Assembly: GCA_019057385.1 (NCBI GenBank)
Contig: JAHQJS010000004.1
Span: 1,199,068-1,263,067, forward strand
DNA from: Candidatus Borrarchaeum weybense
GTDB lineage: Archaea > Asgardarchaeota > Sifarchaeia > Borrarchaeales > Borrarchaeaceae
Length of the DNA: 64,000 bases
Direction of reading: 5' to 3'
Below are positions 17,546 to 26,036 of this stretch, one piece after another; within the stretch, counting starts at the first letter, position 1; each line of letters opens with the position of its first letter. A program made the translations under genes and the position numbers. Under the pieces are notes generated by a model. It ran no database searches. It worked only from the letters and a program-made list of their open reading frames with translations, and had not been told where the DNA came from.

Positions 17546-17875
17546 TCATTTTAGAATCCTTTTCCATTTTGGTAAGTCTCTTTGTCTGTATTTTTCAATT
17601 ACCTTTATTAAGACCGCTTCGAGATCAATATTTCTCTTATTTGCCAAAGATATCAGTACAAATAGTAGATCACCAATTTCTAATTCTAATTCCGCTTCAA
17701 AATTGATGTGCGAATCTTCTTTTGCTATAGGACGAAATCCTTTTAGGCGCTGCAAAACGTGTGCAATTTCACCTAATTCTTCTATCATTCGAGCTAAGAT
17801 AATGGGATCTTCCCAGTATCCTCCTATTTCATTGATAAATTCATCAACGATTTTTTGAAGTTCTCGTAATTCCAA
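17546..17875 (-). CDS. MazG-like nucleotide pyrophosphohydrolase
   Basis: This 109-residue all-alpha NTP pyrophosphatase is of the MazG superfamily, which removes aberrant or excess NTPs. The metal-binding signature is visible as MIEELGEIAHVL (EExxE) and ELEIGDLLFVLISLANK (ExxD). The start is TTG at 17875 with GAGGG a short distance upstream. It stands alone between the recombinase gene (same strand, 173 nt away) and the divergent ferredoxin-TerB gene. The nucleotide substrate cannot be deduced from sequence. Confidence 0.85.
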   Translation of the reverse strand: MELRELQKIVDEFINEIGGYWEDPIILARMIEELGEIAHVLQRLKGFRPIAKEDSHINFEAELELEIGDLLFVLISLANKRNIDLEAVLIKVIEKYRQRDLPKWKRILK

Positions 17876-18091
17876 TGGTCTTCCCTCATCAGTGATATAT
17901 TGAAAAAATGTAATTTTTTAATCTTATTTTGTAAGAATTTATCTAGTAACAAAACTCCTTTTCTGAGTTCCTCTATCAGATCTCAAGGGATGGATATGAA
18001 CGCAATCAGATCTCTTACTGAAGTAATTCTCACAAAATATAAAAATAATGATTGTGGTGCTTTTACTAAGTAACGAAGCGAAGTGATATCC

Positions 18092-18580
18092 ATGAGGATT
18101 GAGTTACCAGGTAAAAACTGCGAAAACTGCGGTAAATGCGTTATTCTATGCCCAGATAATCTTTATGTCGTTGACCTGACCACAGAAAAAGCGGTAATAG
18201 CTGATGATACCGTTTTTAATGAATTAGAAGATCGTATAAGTGGCGCCTTACTTACATTAATTAAGGAGCAAATACATAGTGATGGAAAAGTTACCGATGA
18301 TGAAAAAGCGCTCCTAGGTGTTATCACACGTAGTTTCTCAACGTTTAGTAATATGAGAAAAGTCGCGGAGCCAATTCTATTTTCAGCAAAAAAATATCTC
18401 TTCAAAAAAATCTGGGAAGAAGCAATAAAGGACGATGTCATTAGCGAAGATGAGCAAGCAATACTTGACATCATGGTTGATAAATTAAAAATCGCCCCAA
18501 ATGAAAAAGAACAATTCATTTCGGAAGTTGAAGCCGAAGCGGCAGCTATTAAGAAGTTAAAGCAAAAATTGGCAAAGTAG
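18092..18580 (+). CDS. ferredoxin-motif / TerB-like fusion protein
   Basis: The protein starts with a single ferredoxin-type cluster motif, CENCGKCVILCP, enough for one [4Fe-4S] cluster. It then continues into an all-helical TerB-like (tellurite-resistance B, DUF533-related) module. That module has two similar halves, each with an acidic D/E cluster (SDGKVTDDEKALL and VISEDEQAIL) where TerB binds metal. I chose ATG 18092 over GTG 18083 because the AAGTGAT before it can act as a ribosome-binding site and the shorter form begins MRIELPGK. The function is unknown. The combination suggests a redox- or metal-responsive sensor or partner, which is inference. Confidence 0.7.
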   Translation: MRIELPGKNCENCGKCVILCPDNLYVVDLTTEKAVIADDTVFNELEDRISGALLTLIKEQIHSDGKVTDDEKALLGVITRSFSTFSNMRKVAEPILFSAKKYLFKKIWEEAIKDDVISEDEQAILDIMVDKLKIAPNEKEQFISEVEAEAAAIKKLKQKLAK

Positions 18581-18757
18581 GTTTTCACCATAATTATTTA
18601 TAACAAGCCTTCCTTTTTGATTTTAAAACTTACCTTTTTACTGAGATTACTGTTCTAGTGGATTTTTTTAGTTTTTACGCGTCTTTTAATTTTATAGGGG
18701 TCATGTTTGTTCACTTTCTTCACAGATCCAAAATTCTCGATAGGAATATCTAAATCA

Positions 18758-18985
18758 GTTAGGTGTGAACTACCACCTAACGAGTGAGGTGGCTTCTGTC
18801 CTCCTAGACTGTTCTGCTTAGCCAACACGGTTGGACACATGCAGCCTAGTCATCGACAGTTCGGGCTGGTCAACGGCAGCCCCCGTCCCTCAAGGGACAC
18901 TTGAGGTCCGACAGTACCCTCATCGGTACTGTGTCTTGTGTACGCCCTTCACGCTAAGCCAGACACCTTGGATACCGCATATTTT
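18758..18985 (-). mobile_element. structured element C (orphan IS605 right end / omega-RNA-like)
   Basis: This GC-rich island of about 225 bp sits in AT-rich surroundings and has a run of perfect stems. Minus-strand order: CAGTACC/GGTACTG, GTCCCT/AGGGAC, GGGCTG/CAGCCC, CCAAC/GTTGG, then CCACCT/AGGTGG (18773-18792) and GGTAGTTCAC. That final hairpin plus tail is the classic right-end form of tnpB-type IS605 elements and parallels element A. An overlapping palindrome GTTAGGTG/CACCTAAC lies at 18758-18781. No tnpB coding remains, so it is either a decayed element or a free-standing guide-RNA-like gene. Confidence 0.6.
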
Positions 18986-19208
18986 TATTGTAATTAACTG
19001 CTATTTAAGTTGAAGGAGACCTGTGTGAAAGTGAAACAAGTAAAAGACGCAATTCATCCCCCCAACAAGTTAGGAGGTCTTCTTGCGGTAGATCTATAAA
19101 TTGTAGAAAGACCTTTCGTCAACGGTGATGCCTCCTTTTATGAAGGAAGATTTATCCACAGTTAGGTATAAAATATAGAAAGACCTCACATAAGTAGTGG
19201 TGAAAAAT
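18986..19208. other. intergenic leader before the zinc-ribbon gene
   Basis: The region is non-coding. It contains two related stretches, TAGAAAGACCTTTC near 19100 and TAGAAAGACCTCAC near 19175, and a complementary AGGTCTT near 19075 that could pair with either. This could be a small leader structure or an element remnant. I see no open frame. Confidence 0.35.
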
Positions 19209-19844
19209 ATGCCTTTACAACCATTCACAAGGAATTTTAAAGATGAAAGTACACATACAGGATTTCAGTTTACATTTTATTGCGACAATTGTGGCGACGG
19301 CTACAAAACAAAATTCATAGAGTCAAAATCCTACAAGAAGAAAGGCCTTCTAAGAAAACTTTCAAAGGCAGTCTCAACTGCAGGCCGTTTTACTGGAACT
19401 GGGTCATTTAGTCTTGGATATGGATATGAAAGTTATCCGCCTGCATGGCATAAAGAGCACGAAAAAGCTTTTGAAAAAGGCTGGAACGAAGCCATAGAAC
19501 ATTTCCATAAATGTCCGAACTGTGGTAAACATGTCGATGACAACTGCTGGAATGGCCAGACGGATCTTTGCACAAAATGTTCCCCAAGAGAAGCAATAGA
19601 AGTAGCTGTAGCAAGATCGGATAAAATGAGGACAGATATAAGGGCAAAGGCTGCCCAGACTGAAGTATTTACTGGAGAAGTCGATAAAAGAACGACATTA
19701 TGTCCAGAGTGCGGTCAACCTGCTGGCGAAGGCAAATTCTGTAGCGAATGTGGTGCCCCTCTCGCACAAATCCAATGTCCCAATTGTGGAACACCGCTTA
19801 AACCTGGCACAAAGTTCTGCAACGAATGTGGAAAGAAACTCTGA
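19209..19844 (+). CDS. multi-zinc-ribbon protein
   Basis: The protein of about 211 residues has an N-terminal CDNCGD half-ribbon and a Gly/Ser/Tyr-rich middle. CPNCGK...CTKC follows, and at the C-terminus a pair of rubredoxin-like ribbons (CPECGQ...FCSECG and CPNCGT...FCNECG), the double zinc ribbon common in archaea. It has no catalytic domain or membrane segment. Such proteins usually act as protein- or nucleic-acid-binding adaptors. I prefer ATG 19209 over GTG 19197 because GGTGA sits 5 nt upstream. The gene is not in an obvious operon. Confidence 0.75.
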   Translation: MPLQPFTRNFKDESTHTGFQFTFYCDNCGDGYKTKFIESKSYKKKGLLRKLSKAVSTAGRFTGTGSFSLGYGYESYPPAWHKEHEKAFEKGWNEAIEHFHKCPNCGKHVDDNCWNGQTDLCTKCSPREAIEVAVARSDKMRTDIRAKAAQTEVFTGEVDKRTTLCPECGQPAGEGKFCSECGAPLAQIQCPNCGTPLKPGTKFCNECGKKL

Positions 19845-19926
19845 AAAAAACGTCTTAGCATCGTTTAAAAGAATAGTACAAAATTTGTACTGTTATCACC
19901 CCCTAATTTTTTCTTTCTTAAAATAA

Positions 19927-20913
19927 TTATTCTCCTTTTTCCAATATGACAGACGTCTTTGGGTACGGAATTTCTATGTCTTTATCTGTTAATGCGTTTT
20001 TAATGTTTGCCAGCATTCTGCTCTCGGTTTCGAAAAGTCCTCCTGCCTTAGTTGTATCCACAAAAACCTTTGCTTCCATATTAACAGAAGATTCGCCAAA
20101 TTTTGTTATGACTACCTCTATCGGAGTAAAATAGCCCTGACCATCTATTCCTTCTTTTGCTGTAGCAGGGTCATTTCTCAGAACTTCTTGTATAATTTTT
20201 ATGGCTTTCGATACGTCTGACTCGTAAGATATATTAATCTTATGAAAAAGTCTTCTTAACCGGTGCTCTGAATAATTAACTATTGCTTCCTTATCAACCA
20301 TCGAATTAGGCAGGTTAATTGGAGTATTGTCAGGCGCAACTATAGTTATTGAACGCAAACTCATAGTCCTAACTGTGCCTACTATGTTTTTCCCTTTAAG
20401 GTGAATCCAATCTCCGATCTTGAACGGCTTGTCAAGTATGAGGGATACCCCAGAGATGAAGTTAGAAAATGTCTGCTGCGCAGCAAGCCCCAAAACGATA
20501 CCTGCAAAACCTGCACCGACTAATAAGCCCTGAATAATTCCAACAAGTTCAAATACTCCTAAAGTCCATATAACAGCTACGACTAAAATACTGATTTTAA
20601 TCAGGTTTTTGATTAACATACTTACTCTGAGAGGTATGTCCTTAACCCGTTCTATCACTTTGATATAAACTTCTATACTTAGTCTTACAACGTACACTGC
20701 GCCAATCCATATAATTGCTATCAGTACCAATTGAGCCATGAAAGGATTGTTTGTACTGAACAGCACCCAATAAGAATTGAGGTTGTATCGCAACACAAGA
20801 AAGATCAAAATCGCTAAGATAACGATTATTGGAATCAACTTACGGCTTAATATGCCGCCTACAGTCTCTCGTACGTTATAGTTCTTTATTTTCTTAATTT
20901 CTATCTCCTCCAA
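19927..20913 (-). CDS. mscS: MscS-family mechanosensitive ion channel
   Basis: The 328-residue protein has an N-terminal cytoplasmic stretch and then about four hydrophobic segments. It includes the MscS pore helix and beta-domain signature: GAGFAGIVLGLAAQQTFSN, then ILDKPFKIGDWI and the LPNSMV strand. The soluble C-terminal alpha/beta domain follows. MscS channels open under membrane tension and release osmolytes during hypo-osmotic shock. This fits a genome that also invests in trehalose as an osmolyte (31-46 kb), although the genes are not linked transcriptionally. The gene converges on the zinc-ribbon gene. Confidence 0.92.
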   Translation of the reverse strand: MEEIEIKKIKNYNVRETVGGILSRKLIPIIVILAILIFLVLRYNLNSYWVLFSTNNPFMAQLVLIAIIWIGAVYVVRLSIEVYIKVIERVKDIPLRVSMLIKNLIKISILVVAVIWTLGVFELVGIIQGLLVGAGFAGIVLGLAAQQTFSNFISGVSLILDKPFKIGDWIHLKGKNIVGTVRTMSLRSITIVAPDNTPINLPNSMVDKEAIVNYSEHRLRRLFHKINISYESDVSKAIKIIQEVLRNDPATAKEGIDGQGYFTPIEVVITKFGESSVNMEAKVFVDTTKAGGLFETESRMLANIKNALTDKDIEIPYPKTSVILEKGE

Positions 20914-21386
20914 ACTGCTTAATAATTTTATAAGTTTAAAATGTACATAAAGCCATTTATCTTAATTTGAAATAATCAAACCCTAAAATTCGAATAGAAA
21001 ATACTTTTTAACGCAAGGAAAACGTTAGAAACTCACTAAAAATTCTAATCTTACTTTATATCCCTGCAGGTATCAAATTCTATCCTTTCCTCGTTGATTA
21101 AAATGGGTTCAACATAGAAGGAATATTCGATCAAACGGAAACTGTCAAAGTTCTCCTCTTTTGTTCCTTCTCTGAATTAGTGAACTAACTCACTATTAAA
21201 TCCCTCACACCAATATTTGAAATGAATTTTATAAATATAACGGGTTGGAAAATATTAGACTAAATAGTATTTTTTCATTTCATTCTTTTATTGTTACTTA
21301 CCATCGCACTCTGATGCTTTTTATGAAAAGTGATGTTCTTGCCGATTTTTAACTTTGTCATTTTTTCCTACCAGTTTAATATAACT
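20914..21386. other. AT-rich gene-free region
   Basis: I see no open reading frame or strong repeat in this stretch. It presumably contains the mscS promoter at its left end. The TFB relic starts at its right end. Confidence 0.4.
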
Positions 21387-21528
21387 GATATAAAGAAAAT
21401 ATTGAAATACTAGAGCGTGGAGAAGAATTGATATTAATATAGGGAAAATTTTGACTGGAATGCCAGGTACAGCGCTTTACGTTGCCGGAATATTTAGGAT
21501 GAACAATGAATCAATAAGAGATCTTTAA
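21387..21528 (+). pseudogene. TFB (TFIIB) C-terminal relic
   Basis: One frame at 21454-21528 reads IGKILTGMPGTALYVAGIF then RMNNESIRDL and a stop. This aligns with AGKDPTGMAAAALYVAGII then ENERRTQREI in the second cyclin repeat of the intact TFB at 28.1 kb. An upstream piece, DIKKILKY in another frame, matches RAKEILDE of that gene, so there is at least one frameshift and one stop. Nothing is left of the zinc ribbon or first cyclin repeat. It is best read as the decayed tail of a third TFB copy. Confidence 0.7.
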
Positions 21529-21811
21529 ATATTGAAGGGAGGTTTTAAGAATATCTTTTTTTAGTAAGCCTATATTAATCACTTTTGAAAAAACATCGTT
21601 ACATTTATATGTATCAAATTAAAAATAATAGTCAATAATATATGCAAGATAATTTGTAGTTCTATTGAATACTAAATGAAGTAATTGAAGAAATTCTTTT
21701 TGAATTACTCGTTAAACAATTTCCTATCTTGTTCTTCACTTAGAAGATAGTAAAGGTCTTTTAGAAGTTGCCAGTTCTACACGTTTGTTTGCAATATGGA
21801 TGAAAGTAAGT

Positions 21812-22993
21812 ATGAGTTCAAATACCGTAGAAGACGTTTTTTCAAAGGGTTTTGTAAGCGTCAATGAAAATGAAACACTCTCTAATTGCTTCTCGCTCTT
21901 TAAAGAAGAATTAACACCAGTCTTAATTGTTTTAAACAGTAAAGGCCGATATAAGGGTATATTGACACTCCGATCGATAATCAGGTCGAGGTTCGATCCA
22001 TCCACAACTAAAGTAAACACCTTAATGCGTTCTGCGCCTGCTATTACAGTGCAGGATTCTCTTAGTAAAGTTGCTCGATTGATGATAGAGAGTGAAGTTA
22101 AAGAACTTCCAGTTTACAGTAGTGAAAAACTCGTAGGAGTAATTAAAGACGAAGATATCATTCATGAAGCTGTCATCAATGAATGGGGAGACACAAAAGT
22201 TAAGGAAATAATGAGCAAAAAACCATTTGTTGTTGAAGAGGATGATTCAGTAGCAGAAATAATAAGTCTCTTTAAAGATCAAGGCATTTCTCACGCACCT
22301 GTTGTGTATAAGGGTAAACCAACTGGAATGATAAGCATTCAAGATATTATTGACAGCGTTTACATCCCAAAAGAAAGTGAAACATCTACTGAAAGACGGG
22401 GGGCAGGAGAAAATATCAAAGTTATGAGTGCAAAAGTGAGTGGTATAATGTCAAAGCCACTCATTACGGTTTCGCCTGAAACTAATTTGCGAGAGACCGC
22501 AGAGAAAATGCATGAATTTGATATTTCCTCATTGGCGGTTGTCAGTGATGAAAGGATTGTAGGCATTGTGACAAAAAGAGATTTTCTTGAACCAATTGCA
22601 CAAATAGAGCCGAAAGGTAGGTTTCTCATACAATTTACCATTAAAGATGTGAACATAGACGATACCCAAGAAAAAATGATTATGGATGATTTCGAATCGT
22701 TCGAAAATAGATTTGAAGAAACACTAGAAGCCGGTACACTTTTCGTCTACCTGAAAAGTCATGGCGCAAACATCAAGGGAGATCAACTTGTTCATTGCCG
22801 TCTTCATATGCGATCAAGAAAAGGCTACTTCTTCAGTTCTAGTGAAGGGTGGGGGGTAGAAGAAACCTTCCGCCTGGCGTTGGATAGACTTGAAAGAAAA
22901 ATTTTGAAAAGCAAAACATTTCAAGCCGATCCAGAATTTGCTAAAACATATTTACGACGATTCCCTATAGTTGAAGACAAGAGGAAGTTCTAA
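21812..22993 (+). CDS. four-CBS-domain protein with C-terminal HPF/RaiA-like domain
   Basis: Four CBS motifs form two Bateman modules (about residues 1-130 and 130-270, counted from the ATG at 21812), which normally bind adenine nucleotides such as AMP or ATP. A C-terminal domain of about 110 residues (from KGRFLIQFTIKDVNI to the basic LDRLERKILKSK helix) resembles ribosome hibernation factor HPF/RaiA. The likely job is energy-dependent binding to the ribosome, an inference from domain content. The in-frame TTG 21785 and ATG 21800 are alternative starts; 21812 has GGATGA upstream. The last 60 nt of the gene are repeated just past its stop. Confidence 0.8.
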   Translation: MSSNTVEDVFSKGFVSVNENETLSNCFSLFKEELTPVLIVLNSKGRYKGILTLRSIIRSRFDPSTTKVNTLMRSAPAITVQDSLSKVARLMIESEVKELPVYSSEKLVGVIKDEDIIHEAVINEWGDTKVKEIMSKKPFVVEEDDSVAEIISLFKDQGISHAPVVYKGKPTGMISIQDIIDSVYIPKESETSTERRGAGENIKVMSAKVSGIMSKPLITVSPETNLRETAEKMHEFDISSLAVVSDERIVGIVTKRDFLEPIAQIEPKGRFLIQFTIKDVNIDDTQEKMIMDDFESFENRFEETLEAGTLFVYLKSHGANIKGDQLVHCRLHMRSRKGYFFSSSEGWGVEETFRLALDRLERKILKSKTFQADPEFAKTYLRRFPIVEDKRKF

Positions 22994-22996
22994 AAG

Positions 22997-23065
22997 CAAA
23001 GCATTTCAATACGATCCAGAATTTGCTAGGACGTATTTAAGACGATTTTACATGACGTATCTCTA
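22997..23065 (+). repeat. duplicated 3' end of the CBS-HPF gene
   Basis: Downstream of the stop, this stretch reads KSKAFQYDPEFARTYLRRF. It matches the gene's own C-terminal KSKTFQADPEFAKTYLRRF (nucleotides about 22908-22966) with several substitutions, and it ends at a TAA. It has no start codon, so it is a tandem remnant rather than a gene. Confidence 0.8.
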
Positions 23066-23159
23066 AGAAAAACCAAAATTAAAACAAACAAATCAAATCT
23101 ATGGTTTAGTTTGCTTTCTGTAATATACTAGGCGTAAAATAATTCAAAATTGAGTTGAA

Positions 23160-24092
23160 ATGATGTCCAACTATATCCAAAAAATTATCGATAACGTAGC
23201 TGAAAATTTACGTATTAGTTATCTCATTAGTTTCATAACCAGTTCTTCCCTCTTTTTAGTCCTGATGTTACTTTATAATTGGGATATAAGCAGTTTTACT
23301 GAATTAACATTCCTTTTAATCCTGACTGCGATTTCAGGAGTTACAATGCGATTTTTGAGTGGCTGGGGGTTAATTCTCACATATGCTATGGTTTGCTCCT
23401 ACGTATTAAAGATATTTTCAGGTTTTATAAAGGGTAGAAAAACTAGTGGAAAGATATTCAAGGCACTCCTCTTGGGCGTAACAGGTATAATATGGGGGTA
23501 TGGGGGTTACGTATTTATAACAGCTGTTTTTTACATGCGCACCCTTTCATTCATTGAGGAGTGGATCAGCCTTCTTTTTGGTATATGGTCTTTAATAGTC
23601 TTGGTTTATCTTGTTCCTGTAATCTGGGGTAAATACCAACCTCTTGCCGAAGAGAGACTCAGAGATAGGATAAAGGGAAAACTTGGAGGACTCAAATATT
23701 CTATCTGGAGCGGATACAAGTCAAAGATTCGTAAAGATTACGGAAAAGTATATGCTGCAGAATATGAACGCTATAAAACAGAAATAGAAGATATTCGAGA
23801 CCAATTAAGTGGAATCTTATTGCTCCCATTCACGTTCATGTTGATTGCCTTTCTTCCTCTTATGGGAGTTACCATCATCTTGTGGATTAGATTATTCTCG
23901 CATCATAAAAAACCATTTACAATTGGAGAAAGAATCTTACTATCACTTGTTCTTGCTGGAATCTTAACAATAAGCACGTTAATACTTTTATTTGTCGATA
24001 TAACAGCATTAATGACCTTTTTTAACATATCCTATGCTATGGGTATTTTTTCAGGAGTTGTTTTATTGATATATGTCATCATCAAATCTTAG
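23160..24092 (+). CDS. polytopic membrane protein of unknown function
   Basis: The 310-residue protein has about seven hydrophobic segments in two groups: four or five in the first 165 residues and three near the C-terminus. A basic cytoplasmic loop of about 60 residues separates them (RLRDRIKGKLGGLKYSIWSG through the KTEIEDIRDQ helix). I recognise no family motif and no transporter or enzyme signature. It lies 167 nt after the CBS-HPF gene and before a UspA gene, all on the plus strand. A role in stress or energy sensing would be speculation. Confidence 0.6.
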   Translation: MMSNYIQKIIDNVAENLRISYLISFITSSSLFLVLMLLYNWDISSFTELTFLLILTAISGVTMRFLSGWGLILTYAMVCSYVLKIFSGFIKGRKTSGKIFKALLLGVTGIIWGYGGYVFITAVFYMRTLSFIEEWISLLFGIWSLIVLVYLVPVIWGKYQPLAEERLRDRIKGKLGGLKYSIWSGYKSKIRKDYGKVYAAEYERYKTEIEDIRDQLSGILLLPFTFMLIAFLPLMGVTIILWIRLFSHHKKPFTIGERILLSLVLAGILTISTLILLFVDITALMTFFNISYAMGIFSGVVLLIYVIIKS

Positions 24093-24177
24093 CGTGGTGA
24101 CATTCTTCGAGTTTATCGCTTTTTCGTTAAGAAGGTTAAAAAACAGAATTTCATATAAAAAAATAGGAGGCGACTGT

Positions 24178-24261
24178 AATTATGGGTAGCAGTGATCATA
24201 CTGATCGTCATTTTCGGGGCAAAAAGACTTTCCAGTAAACCAAGAAATAAGAGGTGATTAA
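24178..24261 (+). pseudogene. possible short TatA-like membrane peptide, frame-disrupted
   Basis: After an AGGAGG (24166-24171), one frame (24180-24260) encodes WVAVIILIVIFGAKRL followed by a basic tail and stop. That is a single hydrophobic helix with the FGAKRL hinge of TatA-type proteins. The ATG that the ribosome-binding site points to (24181) is in another frame and gives an 18-residue peptide instead. Either a base was lost or this is a chance hydrophobic stretch. Confidence 0.25.
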
Positions 24262-24263
24262 AA

Positions 24264-24722
24264 ATGTATACAAAAATTTTACTTGCAACTGATGGATCGG
24301 ACAACGCTAATCGTGCGGCCGAACGGGTAATTGAATTTCAGAAAAAATGGAATAGCAAAGTGGTCTTATTTCATTCTATAAGGCAAAAAATGATTCCAAA
24401 ATTGATAATTACTTTGCCTGGTCAGGCATATGCCATTCCAAGGGCTGTTTATGACGAAACTAGAAAAAAACACGAGAATGCGGGAGAGAAGATATTGGCC
24501 GAAACTAAGAAAATGTTTGATGATGCAGGTATGCCTGTTGAAACTCGATTAATCAAATACGAAAAGCCAGAGGATTATATCTTAAATATTCTTGAAAAAG
24601 AATACTTTGACCTAATAGTATTAGGAAGTAAAGGCCATTCCACACTAGAACGTATTTTTTCAGGATCGGTTACTCAAGAAGTTTTAAACAACGCGTACTG
24701 CGATTTACTCGTTGTTCGCTAA
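24264..24722 (+). CDS. universal stress protein UspA family
   Basis: The 152-residue alpha/beta protein starts KILLATDGSDNANRAAERV and ends with the ATP-binding signature LGSKGHSTLERIFSGSVTQEVL (G-x2-G-x9-G-S form). It belongs to the nucleotide-binding UspA class, dimeric cytoplasmic proteins induced under stress. A GAGGTGAT ribosome-binding site precedes the ATG. A second, more divergent member is at 30.6 kb. Confidence 0.92.
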   Translation: MYTKILLATDGSDNANRAAERVIEFQKKWNSKVVLFHSIRQKMIPKLIITLPGQAYAIPRAVYDETRKKHENAGEKILAETKKMFDDAGMPVETRLIKYEKPEDYILNILEKEYFDLIVLGSKGHSTLERIFSGSVTQEVLNNAYCDLLVVR

Positions 24723-24879
24723 TTTTTTTAATTCAATTTTAATTGAATTTTCAGAAAATTGAATTCAATAGGAGTAATATTATTTGACTAATTCGACCCT
24801 TTATGGAAAAAAGACTTCTCAAAAAGGAACCTCTTTTACAGAAATAATCCATATACTTATCGGAACTATTCTTGTGGCC

Positions 24880-25239
24880 TCAATTTTTCTTAACTTTTTT
24901 ATCTTTTGATTCTTCCGATACGTCTATTTCTTCTAATACGTCTTCTAACTCTTCCATCAGAGCTCCATGATGTTGACCATAACTTTTGCCAATGACTTGG
25001 TTATCTTTGTGTGCTAGTTTACTAGGAACTTCTGGCAATACTGGTTCTTTCGCATACTTTATCCCATCCTCTTTCAAAGAATGTACTTCTTCTGTTAAAT
25101 CTTCGATTGAGTCTCTTAACGCAATAATTTCTTTCTTTATTCCTTTGGGAGGTGCTCTTTTCTTTTTATGCATGTGTCCCTTATGAATTTTCAATCCGTG
25201 TAGGTTCTTGCAAACCTTGCCACAGATTTCGCATTGCAT
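24880..25239 (-). CDS. C2H2 zinc-finger protein
   Basis: The short protein has one C2H2 finger at its N-terminus (CEIC, then 12 residues, then H and H in LKIHKGHMH). A basic stretch (HKKKRAPPKG), a coiled-coil-like helix and an acidic and lysine-rich tail follow. I place the start at the ATG encoding MQCEICGK (25239). The open frame extends 30 codons further upstream to 25329, but that extension looks non-conserved and hydrophobic. Single C2H2 fingers of this type are found in Asgard and some other archaea and may bind DNA or protein. No neighbour is on the same strand. Confidence 0.6.
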   Translation of the reverse strand: MQCEICGKVCKNLHGLKIHKGHMHKKKRAPPKGIKKEIIALRDSIEDLTEEVHSLKEDGIKYAKEPVLPEVPSKLAHKDNQVIGKSYGQHHGALMEELEDVLEEIDVSEESKDKKVKKN

Positions 25240-25613
25240 TTTTTTAACTTTGATGATTGCGTGAATTATCATATTGATAATTGATTTACATAAGCAGTTT
25301 TCTGTCCTAAAAACTTGTACATGAACCATTTCAAGAATAAAAAAGATAATCTTATTCTACTTTCCATTTCTTGCGATTCATTGGACTTTTTAATTCAAAA
25401 AGCTACGTAATCTTTTTGGGACAATAATAGTTTTAAAATAGCCGAGATATAAGAACATAGCGTTCGTAATAAATACGCGATAATTCTTTAATCACAAAAT
25501 ATCATTCAATTGTCGAGAATAGCCAACTTTATGATAAAATAATTCATAGAATGCCTAGCAAAAGCATCTTAATCGTTCTCCTTTTCGATATCGTAAAATA
25601 AGGGTATTAAAAA

Positions 25614-25922
25614 ATGGAATGGATCGAAAATAAACAAGAAATGAAAATGCGTGGCTCTCTTTCAGTTTTAGAACGAGAAGACAGTCTATACAAGATTGTT
25701 GTTGATAAACCTTCTATATACTGGATAGAGACAGGTAATGGTTACTATATTGAGTACTGTTTGAGCGATAGTTACTATACTGATTACAGTATTTCTGTCC
25801 TAAAATACGATGAAAATACTAATGAATGGACTATTCCCGTTATAAATCGTTTTGAGAGTACGTACGAAGAAATGGAAGACGTAGTTGAATTTTTTAAAAA
25901 GAAGTATGACGCACTTGGATAA
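25614..25922 (+). CDS. hypothetical protein
   Basis: The 102-residue acidic, aromatic-rich protein begins MEWIENKQEMKM and is unfamiliar to me. It has alternating strand-like segments (GNGYYIEYCLSDSYYTDYSI) and a C-terminal acidic helix (EEMEDVVEFFKKKYD). It has no cysteine pairs, signal peptide or membrane segment. Codon use matches the neighbours, which supports a real gene. It lies alone between the C2H2 gene and the convergent transporter. Confidence 0.5.
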   Translation: MEWIENKQEMKMRGSLSVLEREDSLYKIVVDKPSIYWIETGNGYYIEYCLSDSYYTDYSISVLKYDENTNEWTIPVINRFESTYEEMEDVVEFFKKKYDALG

Positions 25923-26036
25923 CTGTGAATATTATTATTAAAGAACGACTAGAAATCTAAAGAAATGGCTTTTCGAGAGCCAGAAGTGGAGGTTTGAATT
26001 CTATAGTTCTTTTAGACAAACCCCCCATAAATTTAT

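Noticed and set aside
18655-18840. Minus-strand frame of 61 codons
   Set aside because: It overlaps element C and its right-end hairpin, and reads as low-complexity proline/glycine/serine with a basic tail. Not a credible protein.
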